The notes: generated from the sequence alone by a model not told the origin. Positions 23,204 to 34,300 are shown, counted from the stretch's first letter. The stretch is DNA of 64,000 bases from JBPESP01 sp051710585 (GCA_051710585.1 JBPESP010000005.1:111775-175774); one strand, 5' to 3'. Translations and numbers: made by a program.

Positions 23204-24137
23204 ATATTATCTAATAATATACGGGAAAATTTACCAAAAGTTAAAGTTAAATAACATTATTCGGCGGAAACTACGCAAAGAAGGATACATCTGCAATAAT
23301 AAAAATGCCAAGCAGCAATCTAGGCTGCATTGAAATCTCGTTAGCTCCCTTAAATGGGTGTATATTAGATTTAAAGATGCTTAAACAGGAATAAAGTGGG
23401 TATCCAGATAAGTCTGCGCGGCTGTTTTACTGTCTATCAGTAAATATCCTTCCAATCTATCTTAAATAAACAGTGCTATTCATAGAGGTATTACTGCGTA
23501 TTCTTCGTAACAATCCAATTACCCTAGATTCTCAGCTAAGCTATAACGCACCTGACTGCTCCTTGTTAAATGAGACAGTCAGGATATTATCATTAATATG
23601 GAGGAAATCAAAACTCGGGTAACGATTACCGATGGCGATACCATCATGCTTGATGGTATATTTCAGTATCAGAAGTAGCACAGTCATAATCGAGAGTACC
23701 CTTTTGTGATATCTCACTGAGATAGATATTATTTAAAAGGTAGCGAAATTATTATAAATAAAGCGAATTAATCATCTTTAATACGCGGCTCGTATATTAA
23801 AATAGCTTACCGCCCATGCATCAAACAAAAGTTGTTAAGCAGTAATAAGTTATACGTTTTTTTTGTTATTAATTTGACACTGTCAGCAATTTTGGGTACA
23901 TGGATCCCCCATTGAGAAACGCTAATTTTGCGTAAAAAAAAATCATACCAGTGATAATATTGATGGATATACTTGTGGTATAGGAATGAATTTAATCGGT
24001 TGCTAAAATACTCAGAGTGTTGAGATAATTTTCATCTGATTCTTGCACTAGCGCTTATGGGGTTTCAGTTTAGATCCCGCTTCTAATTTGATTAGTGCGG
24101 GTTGTCATTAACTAATAATATTAGTAAGACTAAAAAC
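23204..24137. other. decayed region before aroK
   Basis: In E. coli hofQ and mrcA precede aroK, but I recognise neither. Two more hairpins occur: CCTGACTG (23551-23558) with 23576-23583, and ATACCATCA (23638-23646) with 23651-23659. A TTGACA at 23874-23879 could be a -35 box, but the best -10 at proper spacing (TACATG) is poor, so the aroK promoter is not settled. Confidence 0.45.
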
Positions 24138-24659
24138 ATGGCAGAGAAACGCAATATCTTTCTAGTTGGGCCTATGGGTGCCGGTAAAAGCACTATTGGT
24201 CGCCAGTTAGCTCAACAACTTCATATGGATTTTTTCGATTCTGATCAAGAAATTGAGCGACGTACCGGGGCTAATGTAGCCTGGGTATTTGACGTGGAAG
24301 GCGAAGAGGGCTTCCGTGATCGAGAAGAAAAGGTCATAAATGAACTGATTGAAAAGCAAGGGATTGTTTTAGCTACCGGCGGTGGCTCCGTGAAATTACG
24401 CGAGACACGTAACCGCCTCTCCGCTCGTGGAGTGGTTATCTATCTCCAAACCACCATTGAAAAACAGCTAACCCGTACGCAACGCGATAAGAAACGCCCG
24501 TTATTGCAAGTAGAAGCTCCGCCACGTAAGCTTCTTGAAGCGCTAGCCCGCGAGCGCAACCCACTATATGAAGAAATAGCAGACGTGACTATTTGTACTG
24601 ATGAAAAAAGCGCCAAAGTTGTTGCTAATCAAATTATCAATATGCTAGAAAACAGCTAA
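24138..24659 (+). CDS. aroK: shikimate kinase I
   Basis: AroK phosphorylates shikimate with ATP, the fifth step towards chorismate and the aromatic amino acids. The protein is 173 residues, the same as in E. coli. The P-loop GPMGAGKST (11-19), the shikimate-binding region DSDQEIE (34-40), FRDREEKV and the GGGS loop (81-84) are intact. A TTG at 24102 would add twelve residues absent from the family, so the ATG at 24138 is preferred although its ribosome-binding site is weak. It heads the operon aroK-aroB-damX-dam-rpe-gph-trpS, kept in E. coli order. Confidence 0.96.
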   Translation: MAEKRNIFLVGPMGAGKSTIGRQLAQQLHMDFFDSDQEIERRTGANVAWVFDVEGEEGFRDREEKVINELIEKQGIVLATGGGSVKLRETRNRLSARGVVIYLQTTIEKQLTRTQRDKKRPLLQVEAPPRKLLEALARERNPLYEEIADVTICTDEKSAKVVANQIINMLENS

Positions 24660-24699
24660 TCTGAATTTAATGAGATGCTGAAAAGGTCATTAACCGTCC

Positions 24700-25788
24700 A
24701 TGGAGAGGATTATCGTTACATTAGGGAAGCGTAGCTACCCAATTACCATTGCCACCGGATTATTTAGTGATCCTGCGTCCTTCTGGCCATTAGCGCACGG
24801 CGATAACGCCATGCTAATAACAAATGACCGCGTCGCTCCTCTATATCTAGAATCTCTGTGCAAGCGCTTAATACAAGCTGGCATTAAACTCGATTGGGTC
24901 ATATTACCCGACGGTGAACAGAACAAATCATTAACCGTACTGGATCAAGTTTTCACCGCACTATTGGCTAAACCGCATGGTCGTGATACTACTCTTATCG
25001 CACTTGGTGGCGGTGTCATCGGTGATATGACCGGTTTTGCCGCAGCTAGTTATCAACGTGGAGTACGTTTTATTCAAGTACCTACCACGCTACTCTCACA
25101 AGTTGACTCCTCGGTTGGCGGCAAAACCGCCGTCAATCATCTTCTCGGTAAGAACATGATCGGCGCCTTCTATCAATCTACATCAGTGGTTATAGATTTA
25201 GATTGCCTTAGCACGCTACCGCGACGAGAGCTCTCCTCAGGCCTAGCAGAAGTTATCAAGTATGGTATTATTCTTGATGCGGCTTTTTTCACTTGGCTTG
25301 AAGATAATCTCGAAGCGCTATTAGCAATGGATCCGCAGGCGCTTGCTTATTGTATCCGTCGCTGCTGCGAATTGAAAGCTAACATAGTGGCTATGGATGA
25401 ACGCGAACAAGGCCAGCAGCGTGCGCTGCTAAATCTCGGTCACACCTACGGCCATGCCATTGAAACTCATATGGGTTATGGTAAATGGCTGCATGGCGAA
25501 GCCGTAGCTGCCGGCATAATGATGGCAGTATATGGAGCGCGGCGGCTCGGTCAATTCAGTGATGCTGATACTGAACGAGTGAGTACGCTATTGCAGCGTG
25601 CCGGCCTACCAATAAGCGGCCCAGCAGAAATGATACCAGAAGATTATTTACCACATATGATGCGTGATAAAAAAGTCATCGCCGGCCGGTTGCGTCTAGT
25701 TTTACCGATAGCGCTAGGGAATGCGGAAGTACGTAACGACATGGCTAATGATATAGTTGTAGCATCTATTAAAGATTGCCGAAGCTGA
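24700..25788 (+). CDS. aroB: 3-dehydroquinate synthase
   Basis: AroB converts DAHP to 3-dehydroquinate, the second step of the shikimate pathway, using NAD and a divalent metal. It has 362 residues, as in E. coli. The NAD-binding GGGVIGD (103-109) and the metal ligands Glu184 (GLAEVIKYG), His248 (NLGHTYGH) and His265 (WLHGEAVA) are present. One residue has been inserted before the first histidine compared with E. coli, and one lost later. The gene starts 40 bases after aroK. With aroK it indicates that chorismate supply is under selection, as expected for a symbiont provisioning aromatic amino acids or folate. Confidence 0.98.
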   Translation: MERIIVTLGKRSYPITIATGLFSDPASFWPLAHGDNAMLITNDRVAPLYLESLCKRLIQAGIKLDWVILPDGEQNKSLTVLDQVFTALLAKPHGRDTTLIALGGGVIGDMTGFAAASYQRGVRFIQVPTTLLSQVDSSVGGKTAVNHLLGKNMIGAFYQSTSVVIDLDCLSTLPRRELSSGLAEVIKYGIILDAAFFTWLEDNLEALLAMDPQALAYCIRRCCELKANIVAMDEREQGQQRALLNLGHTYGHAIETHMGYGKWLHGEAVAAGIMMAVYGARRLGQFSDADTERVSTLLQRAGLPISGPAEMIPEDYLPHMMRDKKVIAGRLRLVLPIALGNAEVRNDMANDIVVASIKDCRS

Positions 25789-25848
25789 ACCAGTCTACTG
25801 AACGATAGCGCTAGAAAATCTCTCTTAATCAAAATAAAAGAGTTTTAT

Positions 25849-26520
25849 ATGGATTAATTTAAAATTTGAAAGAAGAACTGAGATCCGATAGCAACGAACA
25901 GCCGCTCCTCGCCAACGGAAAAGAATTTAGCGTACCAAAATTCCTCTATCGAGATATCATTTAATAATAAGTATAGGTACTTGGTACTACTCTTACTGAT
26001 AGATGGTATTAGTTTAGTGCTAAAATATCTATCAAAACCAATTCAAAGCGTAAGGGTAGAAATAATAACAACTAGAGGCATAATATTAATCTTCTCAGTT
26101 CAACTTCCGAACTCTTATGCAAATCTTTCTTCACCTGGCGCAACAACGATGATAGACAGCAATAACATAGTGCCACTTCCCCATAAGGGCTAGATACGCC
26201 GTAGACATTTCTATCCTGACGTAGCAAAGAGCACCAATAATGCAAAGTGGTGACTAACAAAGACCACCGTTGCGTATGCTAGTTATTTATATTACAGTTA
26301 AGTAAAGCTGCTCAAGCAGCGACCATAAACATCTATGCGCTTTAATAGCAGTTGAGCCAGCTACTTGGTTTATTAGACTCGCAGCGGCGGGGAACCACCC
26401 CCGGTAAAATGTTGTTAAACGGGGTAATCCTTCACTACCGTAGGCCTAAATAAGATGGCGCAATTGCCTGCTAATGTATAGGACAAAGTCCTGAGCATAG
26501 AAAATTCTTAAGTTAAAAAG
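25849..26520 (+). pseudogene. damX: broken cell-division protein DamX
   Basis: DamX is a SPOR-domain inner-membrane protein that binds septal peptidoglycan. At 25849 a start followed by stop-interrupted codons reads MD-stop-FK, where E. coli has MDEFK. A later open frame from 25981 begins LVLLLLIDGISLVLKYLS, matching the single membrane segment (LVLLLLIIGIG then LK). Near 26385-26505 fragments SYLVY, TRSGGEPP and LPANV-stop-DKVLS follow the SPOR-domain order (YVVYETTRNGQP then LPADVQAKN). The proline- and alanine-rich linker has been mostly deleted, leaving about 670 bases of 1.3 kb. The fragment occupies damX's normal place between aroB and dam. Confidence 0.85.
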
Positions 26521-26623
26521 GACAAAAAATAATCCAGCTATTTCTAAAAATAGCGCTGTAGGATTATGGTAAACAGAGTACAATCTGCGCTTCTAAAATA
26601 GAATGTGAATAAGTAACAAAGGT

Positions 26624-27436
26624 ATGAAAAAGAACCGCCCATTTTTGAAATGGGCCGGCGGTAAGTATTCACTAATTGAGGTTATTCGCCGTCACCTGCC
26701 GAAGGGTGATTGTTTAATAGAACCTTTTGTTGGCGCAGGTTCAGTGTTTCTCAATACCGATTACGGCCGATATATCCTCGCCGATATCAACAGTGATCTC
26801 ATAAATCTATTCAATATCGTTAAAGAATGTCCGAATAATTTTATCCGCGATGCTCGAACTTTATTTGCCGCTGACGCCAACATCTCTAAAGTATACTACC
26901 TACTACGTAGAGAGTTTAATCTCTGTACGGACGCTCATCGGCGTGCAGTTTTATTTCTATATCTCAATCGGCATTGCTACAACGGTCTATGCCGATATAA
27001 CCTAAACGGTGAATTTAATGTTCCTTGCGGGCGCTATAAAAAGCCATACTTTCCAGAGTTGGAACTGCATCGCTTCGCTGAAAAGGCTAGTCGGGCAATG
27101 TTTGTTTGCGAGCACTACCAACAAACACTATCTCGCGCCATACCGGGTTCGGTGGTATATTGTGATCCACCCTATGTACCTCTCTCGACCACTGCAAACT
27201 TTACAGCATACCATAGTAACAGTTTTAGTCTAACTGAACAGCAGGATCTAGCACGCCTCTCCAGCAAACTAGCTCGTGAAAGTCAGATACCGGTGCTAAT
27301 TTCTAATCATAATACTGCGCTGACTAGGCAATGGTATGGTGATGCAATGCTACATTATGTTACAGTACGCCGCACTATCAGTAGCAATATCTTTGGGCGC
27401 AGTAGCGTGAGTGAACTGCTGGCATTATATCTCTAA
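26624..27436 (+). CDS. dam: DNA adenine methyltransferase
   Basis: Dam methylates adenine N6 in GATC, which marks the parental strand for MutHLS repair and times initiation through SeqA. At 270 residues it is eight shorter than E. coli Dam, losing the variable C-terminal tail. The AdoMet-binding motifs KWAGGK (9-14) and EPFVGAGSVF (33-42) and the catalytic DPPY (181-184) are intact, as is the GATC-recognition segment around RYNLNGEFNVP (124-134). The start ATG is 11 bases after an AAGTAAC-rich stretch with only a weak Shine-Dalgarno. damX before it is dead, rpe follows 64 bases after. Keeping dam in so reduced a genome is noteworthy. Confidence 0.96.
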   Translation: MKKNRPFLKWAGGKYSLIEVIRRHLPKGDCLIEPFVGAGSVFLNTDYGRYILADINSDLINLFNIVKECPNNFIRDARTLFAADANISKVYYLLRREFNLCTDAHRRAVLFLYLNRHCYNGLCRYNLNGEFNVPCGRYKKPYFPELELHRFAEKASRAMFVCEHYQQTLSRAIPGSVVYCDPPYVPLSTTANFTAYHSNSFSLTEQQDLARLSSKLARESQIPVLISNHNTALTRQWYGDAMLHYVTVRRTISSNIFGRSSVSELLALYL

Positions 27437-27500
27437 GTGGGGGGGGAAAGTCTCGAACCCCACCACACCGCAGATTGCCTGTAACTAACGAGAGACATGG

Positions 27501-28184
27501 ATGAAAAACTTTTTAATCGCCCCCTCCATCCTTTCCGCAGATTTTGCCCGTCTGGGTGAAGATACTGCCCGAGTATTAGCCGCCGGGGCAGATGTGGTGC
27601 ATTTTGATGTGATGGATAATCATTATGTTCCGAATCTTACCATGGGGCCGATGGTGCTTAAAGCGCTGCGGAACTATGGGATTACCGCCCCCATTGACGT
27701 GCATTTAATGGTAAATCCGGTCGATCGCCTGATTTCGGATTTTGCTACAGCTGGCGCCAGTTACATTATCTTCCACCCAGAGACATCTCAGCATCTTGAT
27801 CGTTCACTGCAACTTATCAAAGAGAACGGCTGCAAGGCTGGGCTAGTCTTTAATCCCGCCACGCCACTGAACTACCTTGAATATGTGTTGGATAAGCTTG
27901 ATGTCATTTTGTTGATGTCTGTTAACCCTGGGTTTAGTGGGCAGTTTTTCCTACCTTCAACCCTGGATAAATTGCGTCAAGCACAACAGATTCTCGATCG
28001 CACTGGCAGGAATAATATCCGGCTTGAAGTAGACGGCGGCATCAAAATAGAAAACATCGGCGCCATCGCCGCCGCAGGTGCTGATATGTTTGTTGTTGGC
28101 TCTGCTATTTTTAGCCAACTGGACTACCAAACCGTCATCGATGCTATGCGTCAAGCATTAGCTAAAGCGGTGATAAATGCATAA
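27501..28184 (+). CDS. rpe: ribulose-phosphate 3-epimerase
   Basis: Rpe interconverts ribulose 5-phosphate and xylulose 5-phosphate in the pentose phosphate pathway. The 227 residues form the usual TIM barrel. Metal ligands are visible: His34 and Asp36 in HFDVMDNHYVPN, His68 in DVHLM, and the Asp of LEVDGGIK near 175. The phosphate-binding MSVNPGFSGQ and VVGSAIF loops are conserved. AACGAGAGA upstream provides the ribosome-binding site. Its stop codon overlaps the old gph start (ATG at 28177), a coupling preserved although gph is dead. Confidence 0.97.
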   Translation: MKNFLIAPSILSADFARLGEDTARVLAAGADVVHFDVMDNHYVPNLTMGPMVLKALRNYGITAPIDVHLMVNPVDRLISDFATAGASYIIFHPETSQHLDRSLQLIKENGCKAGLVFNPATPLNYLEYVLDKLDVILLMSVNPGFSGQFFLPSTLDKLRQAQQILDRTGRNNIRLEVDGGIKIENIGAIAAAGADMFVVGSAIFSQLDYQTVIDAMRQALAKAVINA

Positions 28185-28476
28185 AGCAGAGGCTATCTGT
28201 TGTATCGTATTCTATCTTGACGGCATTTTTAATCGATAGAGCAGCAGCACTCCGCCTTAATGGCAACCTTAGCGTTAAACGCTATTTTTATTAATTATCG
28301 ACAGTGATTTATATAATCATATCTCAAAGAGAAAACTATCAGCTTTCCAAAAAAAACAGCATGACCTATAACTATACCTATAATAAAGCGACCAACTGAG
28401 CTACCTGAATTATGTTCCAAACTGTTTTACCAATCTTTGCTGTATCCAAGGTCTTACCAGCTGCTTTTCGTTAATC
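28177..28476 (+). pseudogene. gph: remnant of phosphoglycolate phosphatase
   Basis: Gph dephosphorylates 2-phosphoglycolate. The start ATG at 28177 overlaps the rpe stop and opens MHKAEAICCIVFYLDGIFNR before a stop. This aligns with the E. coli N terminus ([21 protein letters not shown]), with the HAD nucleophile motif DLDGT degraded to YLDGI. About 300 bases remain out of about 760, so most of the gene has been deleted. It stands in its normal slot between rpe and trpS. Confidence 0.8.
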
Positions 28477-28489
28477 AGGACTGTTCAAA

Positions 28490-29494
28490 ATGAGTAAGCC
28501 CATTGTATTCAGCGCCGCACAACCGTCAGGAGAACTGACCATTGGTAACTATATTGGTGCGCTTCGTCAGTGGATCAGCATACAGGACGAATATGACTGC
28601 ATTTATTGTATCGTTGACCTGCATGCTATTACTGTCCGTCAGGATGCCCAGCAGTTACGTAAAGCAACACTGGACACTCTAGCGTTATATCTAGCCTGCG
28701 GTATCGATCCGGCTAAAAGTACAGTTTTTATTCAATCCCATGTGCCGGAGCATACCCAACTAGGCTGGTTGCTGAACTGTTATAGCTATCTTGGTGAACT
28801 AAGCCGAATGACTCAGTTCAAAGATAAATCAATACGTTACGCTAAAAATATCAATGCCGGTCTGTTTGATTATCCGGTACTGATGGCGGCAGATATTCTA
28901 CTTTATAAGGCCAATAAAGTGCCGATCGGAGAAGATCAAAAACAGCATTTAGAGCTAAGCCAAAATATCGCCAAACGGTTTAACGCACTATATGGTAAGA
29001 TCTTTACAATTCCTGAACCGTTTATTCCAAAATTTGGCGCGCGCATAATGTCACTGTTGAATCCATTAAAAAAAATGTCAAAATCCGATAATAATCGCAA
29101 TAATATCATTACATTACTGGAAGATCCTAAATTCGTTAGCAAAAAGCTTAAACGAGCAGTAACCGATTCCGATGAACCACCGTTAGTCCGTTATGATCCT
29201 GTAGGGAAACCCGGCGTCTCCAATTTACTGGATATTTTATCCGGCACTACCGGTACACCGGTAGTGGAACTAGAAGAGGTATTTTACGGCAAAATGTACA
29301 ACCATCTAAAATCAGCCGTGGCTAGTGCAGTGTCGGAAATGCTGACCACGTTACAGGCTCGTTACTACGCACGACGCGCCGATGAAACATATTTAAATCA
29401 AGTGTTACGGGACGGGGCAGAAAAAGCCCGTACTCAAGCCAGCGTAACTTTAGCCAAGGTCTATGACGCCATCGGTTTCGTCACTAAAATCTAA
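28490..29494 (+). CDS. trpS: tryptophanyl-tRNA synthetase
   Basis: TrpRS charges tRNA-Trp with tryptophan. The 334 residues equal the E. coli length. The class I signature appears as TIGN (17-20, the HIGH equivalent, in PSGELTIGNYIG) and KKMSKSDNN (KMSKS, about 195-199). The adenylate and tryptophan pocket residues around FDYPVLMAADILLY and VGEDQKQH-like VPIGEDQKQHLELS are intact. It ends the aroK operon. A long-stem hairpin follows the stop codon. Confidence 0.98.
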   Translation: MSKPIVFSAAQPSGELTIGNYIGALRQWISIQDEYDCIYCIVDLHAITVRQDAQQLRKATLDTLALYLACGIDPAKSTVFIQSHVPEHTQLGWLLNCYSYLGELSRMTQFKDKSIRYAKNINAGLFDYPVLMAADILLYKANKVPIGEDQKQHLELSQNIAKRFNALYGKIFTIPEPFIPKFGARIMSLLNPLKKMSKSDNNRNNIITLLEDPKFVSKKLKRAVTDSDEPPLVRYDPVGKPGVSNLLDILSGTTGTPVVELEEVFYGKMYNHLKSAVASAVSEMLTTLQARYYARRADETYLNQVLRDGAEKARTQASVTLAKVYDAIGFVTKI

Positions 29495-29500
29495 ACTTTC

Positions 29501-29558
29501 AATGACTCATGCGCACGGCTTTTGTCCTAGCAGAATAATGCCGCAAGCATGAGTCATT
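29501..29558 (+). terminator. long-stem hairpin after trpS
   Basis: AATGACTCATGC at 29501-29512, six bases past the trpS stop, pairs perfectly with 29547-29558 across a 34-nt interior. The tail AGGCTTTTC has only four T. Position suggests an operon terminator or RNA 3'-end stabiliser; the weak T-run lowers confidence. Confidence 0.5.
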
Positions 29559-31276
29559 AGGCTTTTCGCGATTTCCAGCAAAGATAGTGAATTACATGCA
29601 GTTATCATTCTACTGCAGTTATACTATCTATCATACAAGTACCTAAATAAAACGAGGTAACATGTCCAGAATCCCTCCCAATACTATCAGTCACCTCCAG
29701 CTACCAGAACATAAAGATTTGTGCAAAATTACCTTGAGCAGAGAATTATTTGCTATCTGGGATGCCAAATTATGGTCAGCAGGAAGCTAGGACTTCTTTA
29801 ATACTTTTGGTACATTCCACAATATTACTATTTATTGAAACTCACATGTTGAACGTAAATTATCCCTAACTCTTCAGTTAAACTAATATATATTAAAATA
29901 ATATATCCTGATCATACCATCATACCATTTACCCCCTTCTTAGAAAAGGCTCATTAATACCTTAAATATTTTTATTTACTGACTTATAAATTATAAGTTA
30001 AGTAACTTATAAAGGATCCTTCATTAGAGTTTCCTCGTTAATAAAAAAATATCACTAATTGAAGCAATTCTTTTGGCTAGATAATCAAAAAATAATAAAA
30101 ATTAAGTGAATCATTGCGACTGCTACCCCCAGATTAATCTGGGAGGTAGACTCCTCTATCTTCTCTTACACAAGAAATTTTTCCTATACAATATCTCTTA
30201 TGCAGCTCAGATTGATGTCTAGTGCATTAAAATGCTCTATATTATCTCTATCCTAAAAGTGAACACATGATCGCTAATGCACATAATATGAATACCGCTA
30301 GTATTTTTCTAAGTCATTATATGATAGAATTGTCGTAATTATATTTTCACAGCGAATAAATCAGTTTACCTAGATTGGCTAGTGCAAATCTAGCAGAGGT
30401 TTTCTTTTCATAAAATAAATAAACTGCAAATTTATATAAATTATTCCATAAGAGTTCAAATACCATATCGATTATTTGCTAAAGTAAACTTTCAGTGCCT
30501 AATTAGCAGCAGATGATATAGATGCCATCAAGGGAAAGACACGTAGCATTATAATAATAACCACGAGCAATAGCACATACTACCAAAGATTAATGGTAAA
30601 ACAATGACACTCAGCAGCGCCCCTATACCATAAGACCCTATTATCCGAGGAAGAAGATAACATTGCATCCCTGGCGCCGGGTGAATTACACGAGATATTT
30701 ACCACAGAAGAGAAATACGTGATTCAGCAAGTCTAAGTTAAACTGCAAAATAGTACAGGTGACCAACAGGATCTAGAATCCCAACGAAATTATTATATTC
30801 ACCAGATGAACAGTGGTTATCTCTGGAGTGGTAATACAGCCCTGTTGACGCCGACCTCTAGGTAGAGCACGGTAGTGCGCGATACGCGCCGCATTAAACA
30901 GGTAAAATAAAATTCAGAATACAAAAGATAAATTACGCTAAGTGATTGATGCACCTAATGAAATAAATTATAGCCTACCGATACATCAAAGTATCAATAC
31001 CTAAAATAAAGTATATTTATATACATAAAAATATGAATAAATATAAATAACAATATTAAGTAGGTCTGTGATAATCACTAAGGATAGATTATATGATAAT
31101 CGAGAATACATTTCCTACTTGATGATATGGTCAGACTACGACCAAGCACAGGGTCGCCGATAAAACAGGATTAAGCGATAAAAATAATTTCACAATATTT
31201 AAAATAGTTATAATAGTAATATTGATATTATCGTGTGATAATATCACAATGCATTTGTATATCTGAAATAAGTGAT

Positions 31277-31302
31277 ATCCGTTTTCTCAGAAGAAAACGG
31301 AT
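31277..31302. repeat. hairpin, 11-bp perfect arms, CAGA loop
   Basis: ATCCGTTTTCT at 31277-31287 pairs perfectly with 31292-31302. It lies just left of repeat copy B and has no directly following T-run. Confidence 0.7.
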
Positions 31303-34300
31303 TCAAGAATGAAGAAAAAAAATTTTTTCTGCATTTAAATATAAATTTATTAAATTATTTTTTTTGACTAAAATTACCACCAAACAAGTAGCAAAATACA
31401 TAAATGTCAGTTTAACTATAATAACAAAATGAGTAAAACAACTACGGTAATAAGCAATAAAGTAAAAATAGTAAAACCTCACTTTTCATCTAGAAAAAAT
31501 CGAAACACATGAGTTCATGAAAAAACTACAATTTATTTAAATAAAAGTAAAATATTAAAATACTATATTTATTATTGTTCTCAAGATCCCCTGAACAGTT
31601 CTTGTTAATTGAGAAACTCAGAGCCCATCATTCTACAACCATACTCTACTACGTATTCAAGGTTTTATCTAGCAGTTACAAATACTGGAAAAGACCTCCT
31701 AATAGATCAGAAAATAAGCGAACGATATTACGTAATTAGGTACTCATAAACTGCATAATATCAGCCATGATTAAACTAACACGAAAAGTACCACCATCAT
31801 GGCAGCCCAGAGAGGCTGTTGGATGGAACACTAGCTTATAACTTATAATAAGTAATCTCATAAAAGAGCTGAGACTGATTAGTTATTCAACAACTGACAT
31901 ACAAGTGTATAAATATAGCTGTTAGGGGTGTATATTGCGATTCTGAATTCTCTTAAGCACCAGTTTAGTGTGAAAGAGAAAACTAGATACAATATATCTA
32001 TTTGGTATGTATTAGGAAATTCTATGCATATCTTATAATTGTTCTTAATCTATTTGCGAGAAACCCTAGTGTAGCTTACCCATATCATTTTCTCTAAAGG
32101 TAAATTAACCATTAAACACTGGTAAGGCATGGAGTTGTGGTGGTAAACCTAGTTAAACTGATGTCTCACAGCGATTAAGATCGCTACTATACAGGCAGTT
32201 CTGATAGTCTATGTGGTGGCGTTACTAAATTAAAAGGTATAAATCGGTATAGTGTAACTATTGAAATAATAATTCGATAGAGGGTTTTCAGAAGTCTGAA
32301 ACGAGTATTTAACGATAAATAGGCTACACATAATCTTCAGTAAAGAAACTCATAAAATTACAGACTACATCGTAAGATATTAAAATTAACTTAGGCGCAT
32401 AAATATAAGTGGTTTTGTTGTCGCAAAACTTATAAGGGAATAGATACTTTTAAAAAACGCTAACGCAGCAGTTATTTATTTTGATACACCACATTTAATA
32501 TAAAAATGTATATATGATATAATAAAAAACCATCTATACTACTATTATATTTATAATCATAACTTTATAAACAACGATTATATCAAAACATACCTTGGAT
32601 TCATTTACGAATGAATTCGTAGTAAATTATTTAATATTTAATAATTCTGATTTATTACTTAATTTTTATTGATTCTTATTAATTTATCTTAACTCTTATT
32701 AGCATAAGATAATTAAAATCACTAATAGATATATTATACAATTATTATTTTTATCTTTTTTAAGCTCAGTAGTTAATTAGATAACTCTACCAAGATATTT
32801 CTTTATTTAACATACTTGACTTATCTTTAACTATTACTTTATCTATAGTAATGCTTTTTATTTTTAATAAACCTATCCTATCTATTAATAGGAATATATT
32901 TAATTTAATAAGTAAATTATTAGCTAATTTTGTTTTATCCAATAATAAATTAGTTATCAATATTAACATATTAACTGATAATAAGGTACAAACACTATTT
33001 TTTTTCTAAAAAGAAATAGTGTAATACAATTTAAATATTGTATAATTAACTGCGCCTCTAGCACTAAATTCTAATCTATTCCTTCAATATATCCCACTGC
33101 AGGATTGACTCCCCCTAGAGTTTTAAGATAACCATAAGCCATATTTAACATTATGTAAAATCTAACAATTATGCATAGAAAAAATATCAATCATCATGGA
33201 TAACTGAACCACATCCGCTTATTCTATTACATTACTACTGTTTTTTCCAGCAGCTAATACAATTTTAATAAAATATATTTATTTTTAAAAAACATTTTTT
33301 ATTAATATTTATTTTAGAAAATCCAATAACCACTCTCTACAGGATAAAAGCTACTGATCGTTTGAGATAATTAGGCGAAAGCAATAGCTTTAACCACTAC
33401 TACTACTGTTCTAACTGATTGCCGTCAAGCCTCATTTTTACTTCATCTAAAAATATTTTTATACTCTTTATCTGAATATCAATCATAACGTCCTAGATAG
33501 CATTCTGTCATTTGCCGTACCAACAGCCCTTCAGCAGAAGGTAGACGGGTCTACTATCGTAAAATATTTTAGTGTTTTAAGACAGTCAATATCCGGAATT
33601 TGAGTGATATTAACACAGTTAAGAAATATACTATAAAGTCTCCAACTGCATTAATATCGCCTTTATCCATTAAGATATATAATCTTAACAGTAGATATGA
33701 GCAGGGCTGTTTTATTTTTAAATTTGTCACTACTTTTTCTTCTCTCGGAATAATTACTACTGCTTCGCAGCGTTCTTCATAAAAAAAGGAATTCGTGGCT
33801 GAATTTTTTCTTGATATATCTATCCCCTTTTCAATAAAAGTATCTTATCAAGCATCTTCAAAATGCTTACATTAACTCCGGTGACAAAAGACCAATGAAG
33901 ACCAACATATCAGAATCCATGCCTACCATTTTTATTAATCCGTTTTCCTTAAAATAAGCTTTTCAATATCCATAATGAAAATAATTTTTTGAGAATCGTA
34001 CCAATCATTTCTATTTTTAAATCTTTCAAAATAGTTTACTGTAAATATTAATCTAATTAAGATCTCTAAATTTTATCAAGTTTATAAGGCTTATTTTTTT
34101 AATGTTCGCATAACATTCTGCTCTAATTATTCACAAGACTAATCTGGATATCACTAAAATAATTGAAATAACGAACAGGAAATTTAGCAAAGGTAATGTA
34201 TGGATGTACTTTAACGCCAACAATAAAACCTTCTACGCTAAAAGTCTGGCGATTATACCATATGTCTGTTGTCAGACGACTTTCATGAAGAAAGTCCTAT

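Larger units (their letters stand above)
29495..31400. other. decayed DNA after the aroK operon
   Basis: No intact gene is seen. A 42-residue frame at 29662-29790 begins MSRIPPNTISHL behind GAGG at good spacing and may be the start of a broken gene I cannot name. At about 30640-30905 a plus-strand frame with stops reads LLSEEEDNIASLAPGELHEI, then YIHQMNSGYLWSGNTALLTP, clearly protein-like but unidentified. In E. coli this interval holds genes such as cysG, nirBDC, ppiA, pabA, argD and crp; I could match none of them. Confidence 0.5.

Noticed and set aside
24102..24137. Upstream TTG start for aroK
   Set aside because: It would add twelve residues unlike the family; the ATG at 24138 gives exactly the E. 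coli length.
27437..27466. Possible tRNA T-arm on the minus strand (GGGGTTCGAGAC after dam)
   Set aside because: The flanking bases do not form a T-arm or acceptor stem, and no D- or anticodon arm is present; it is a G-rich intergenic hairpin (GTGGGG with CCCCAC).
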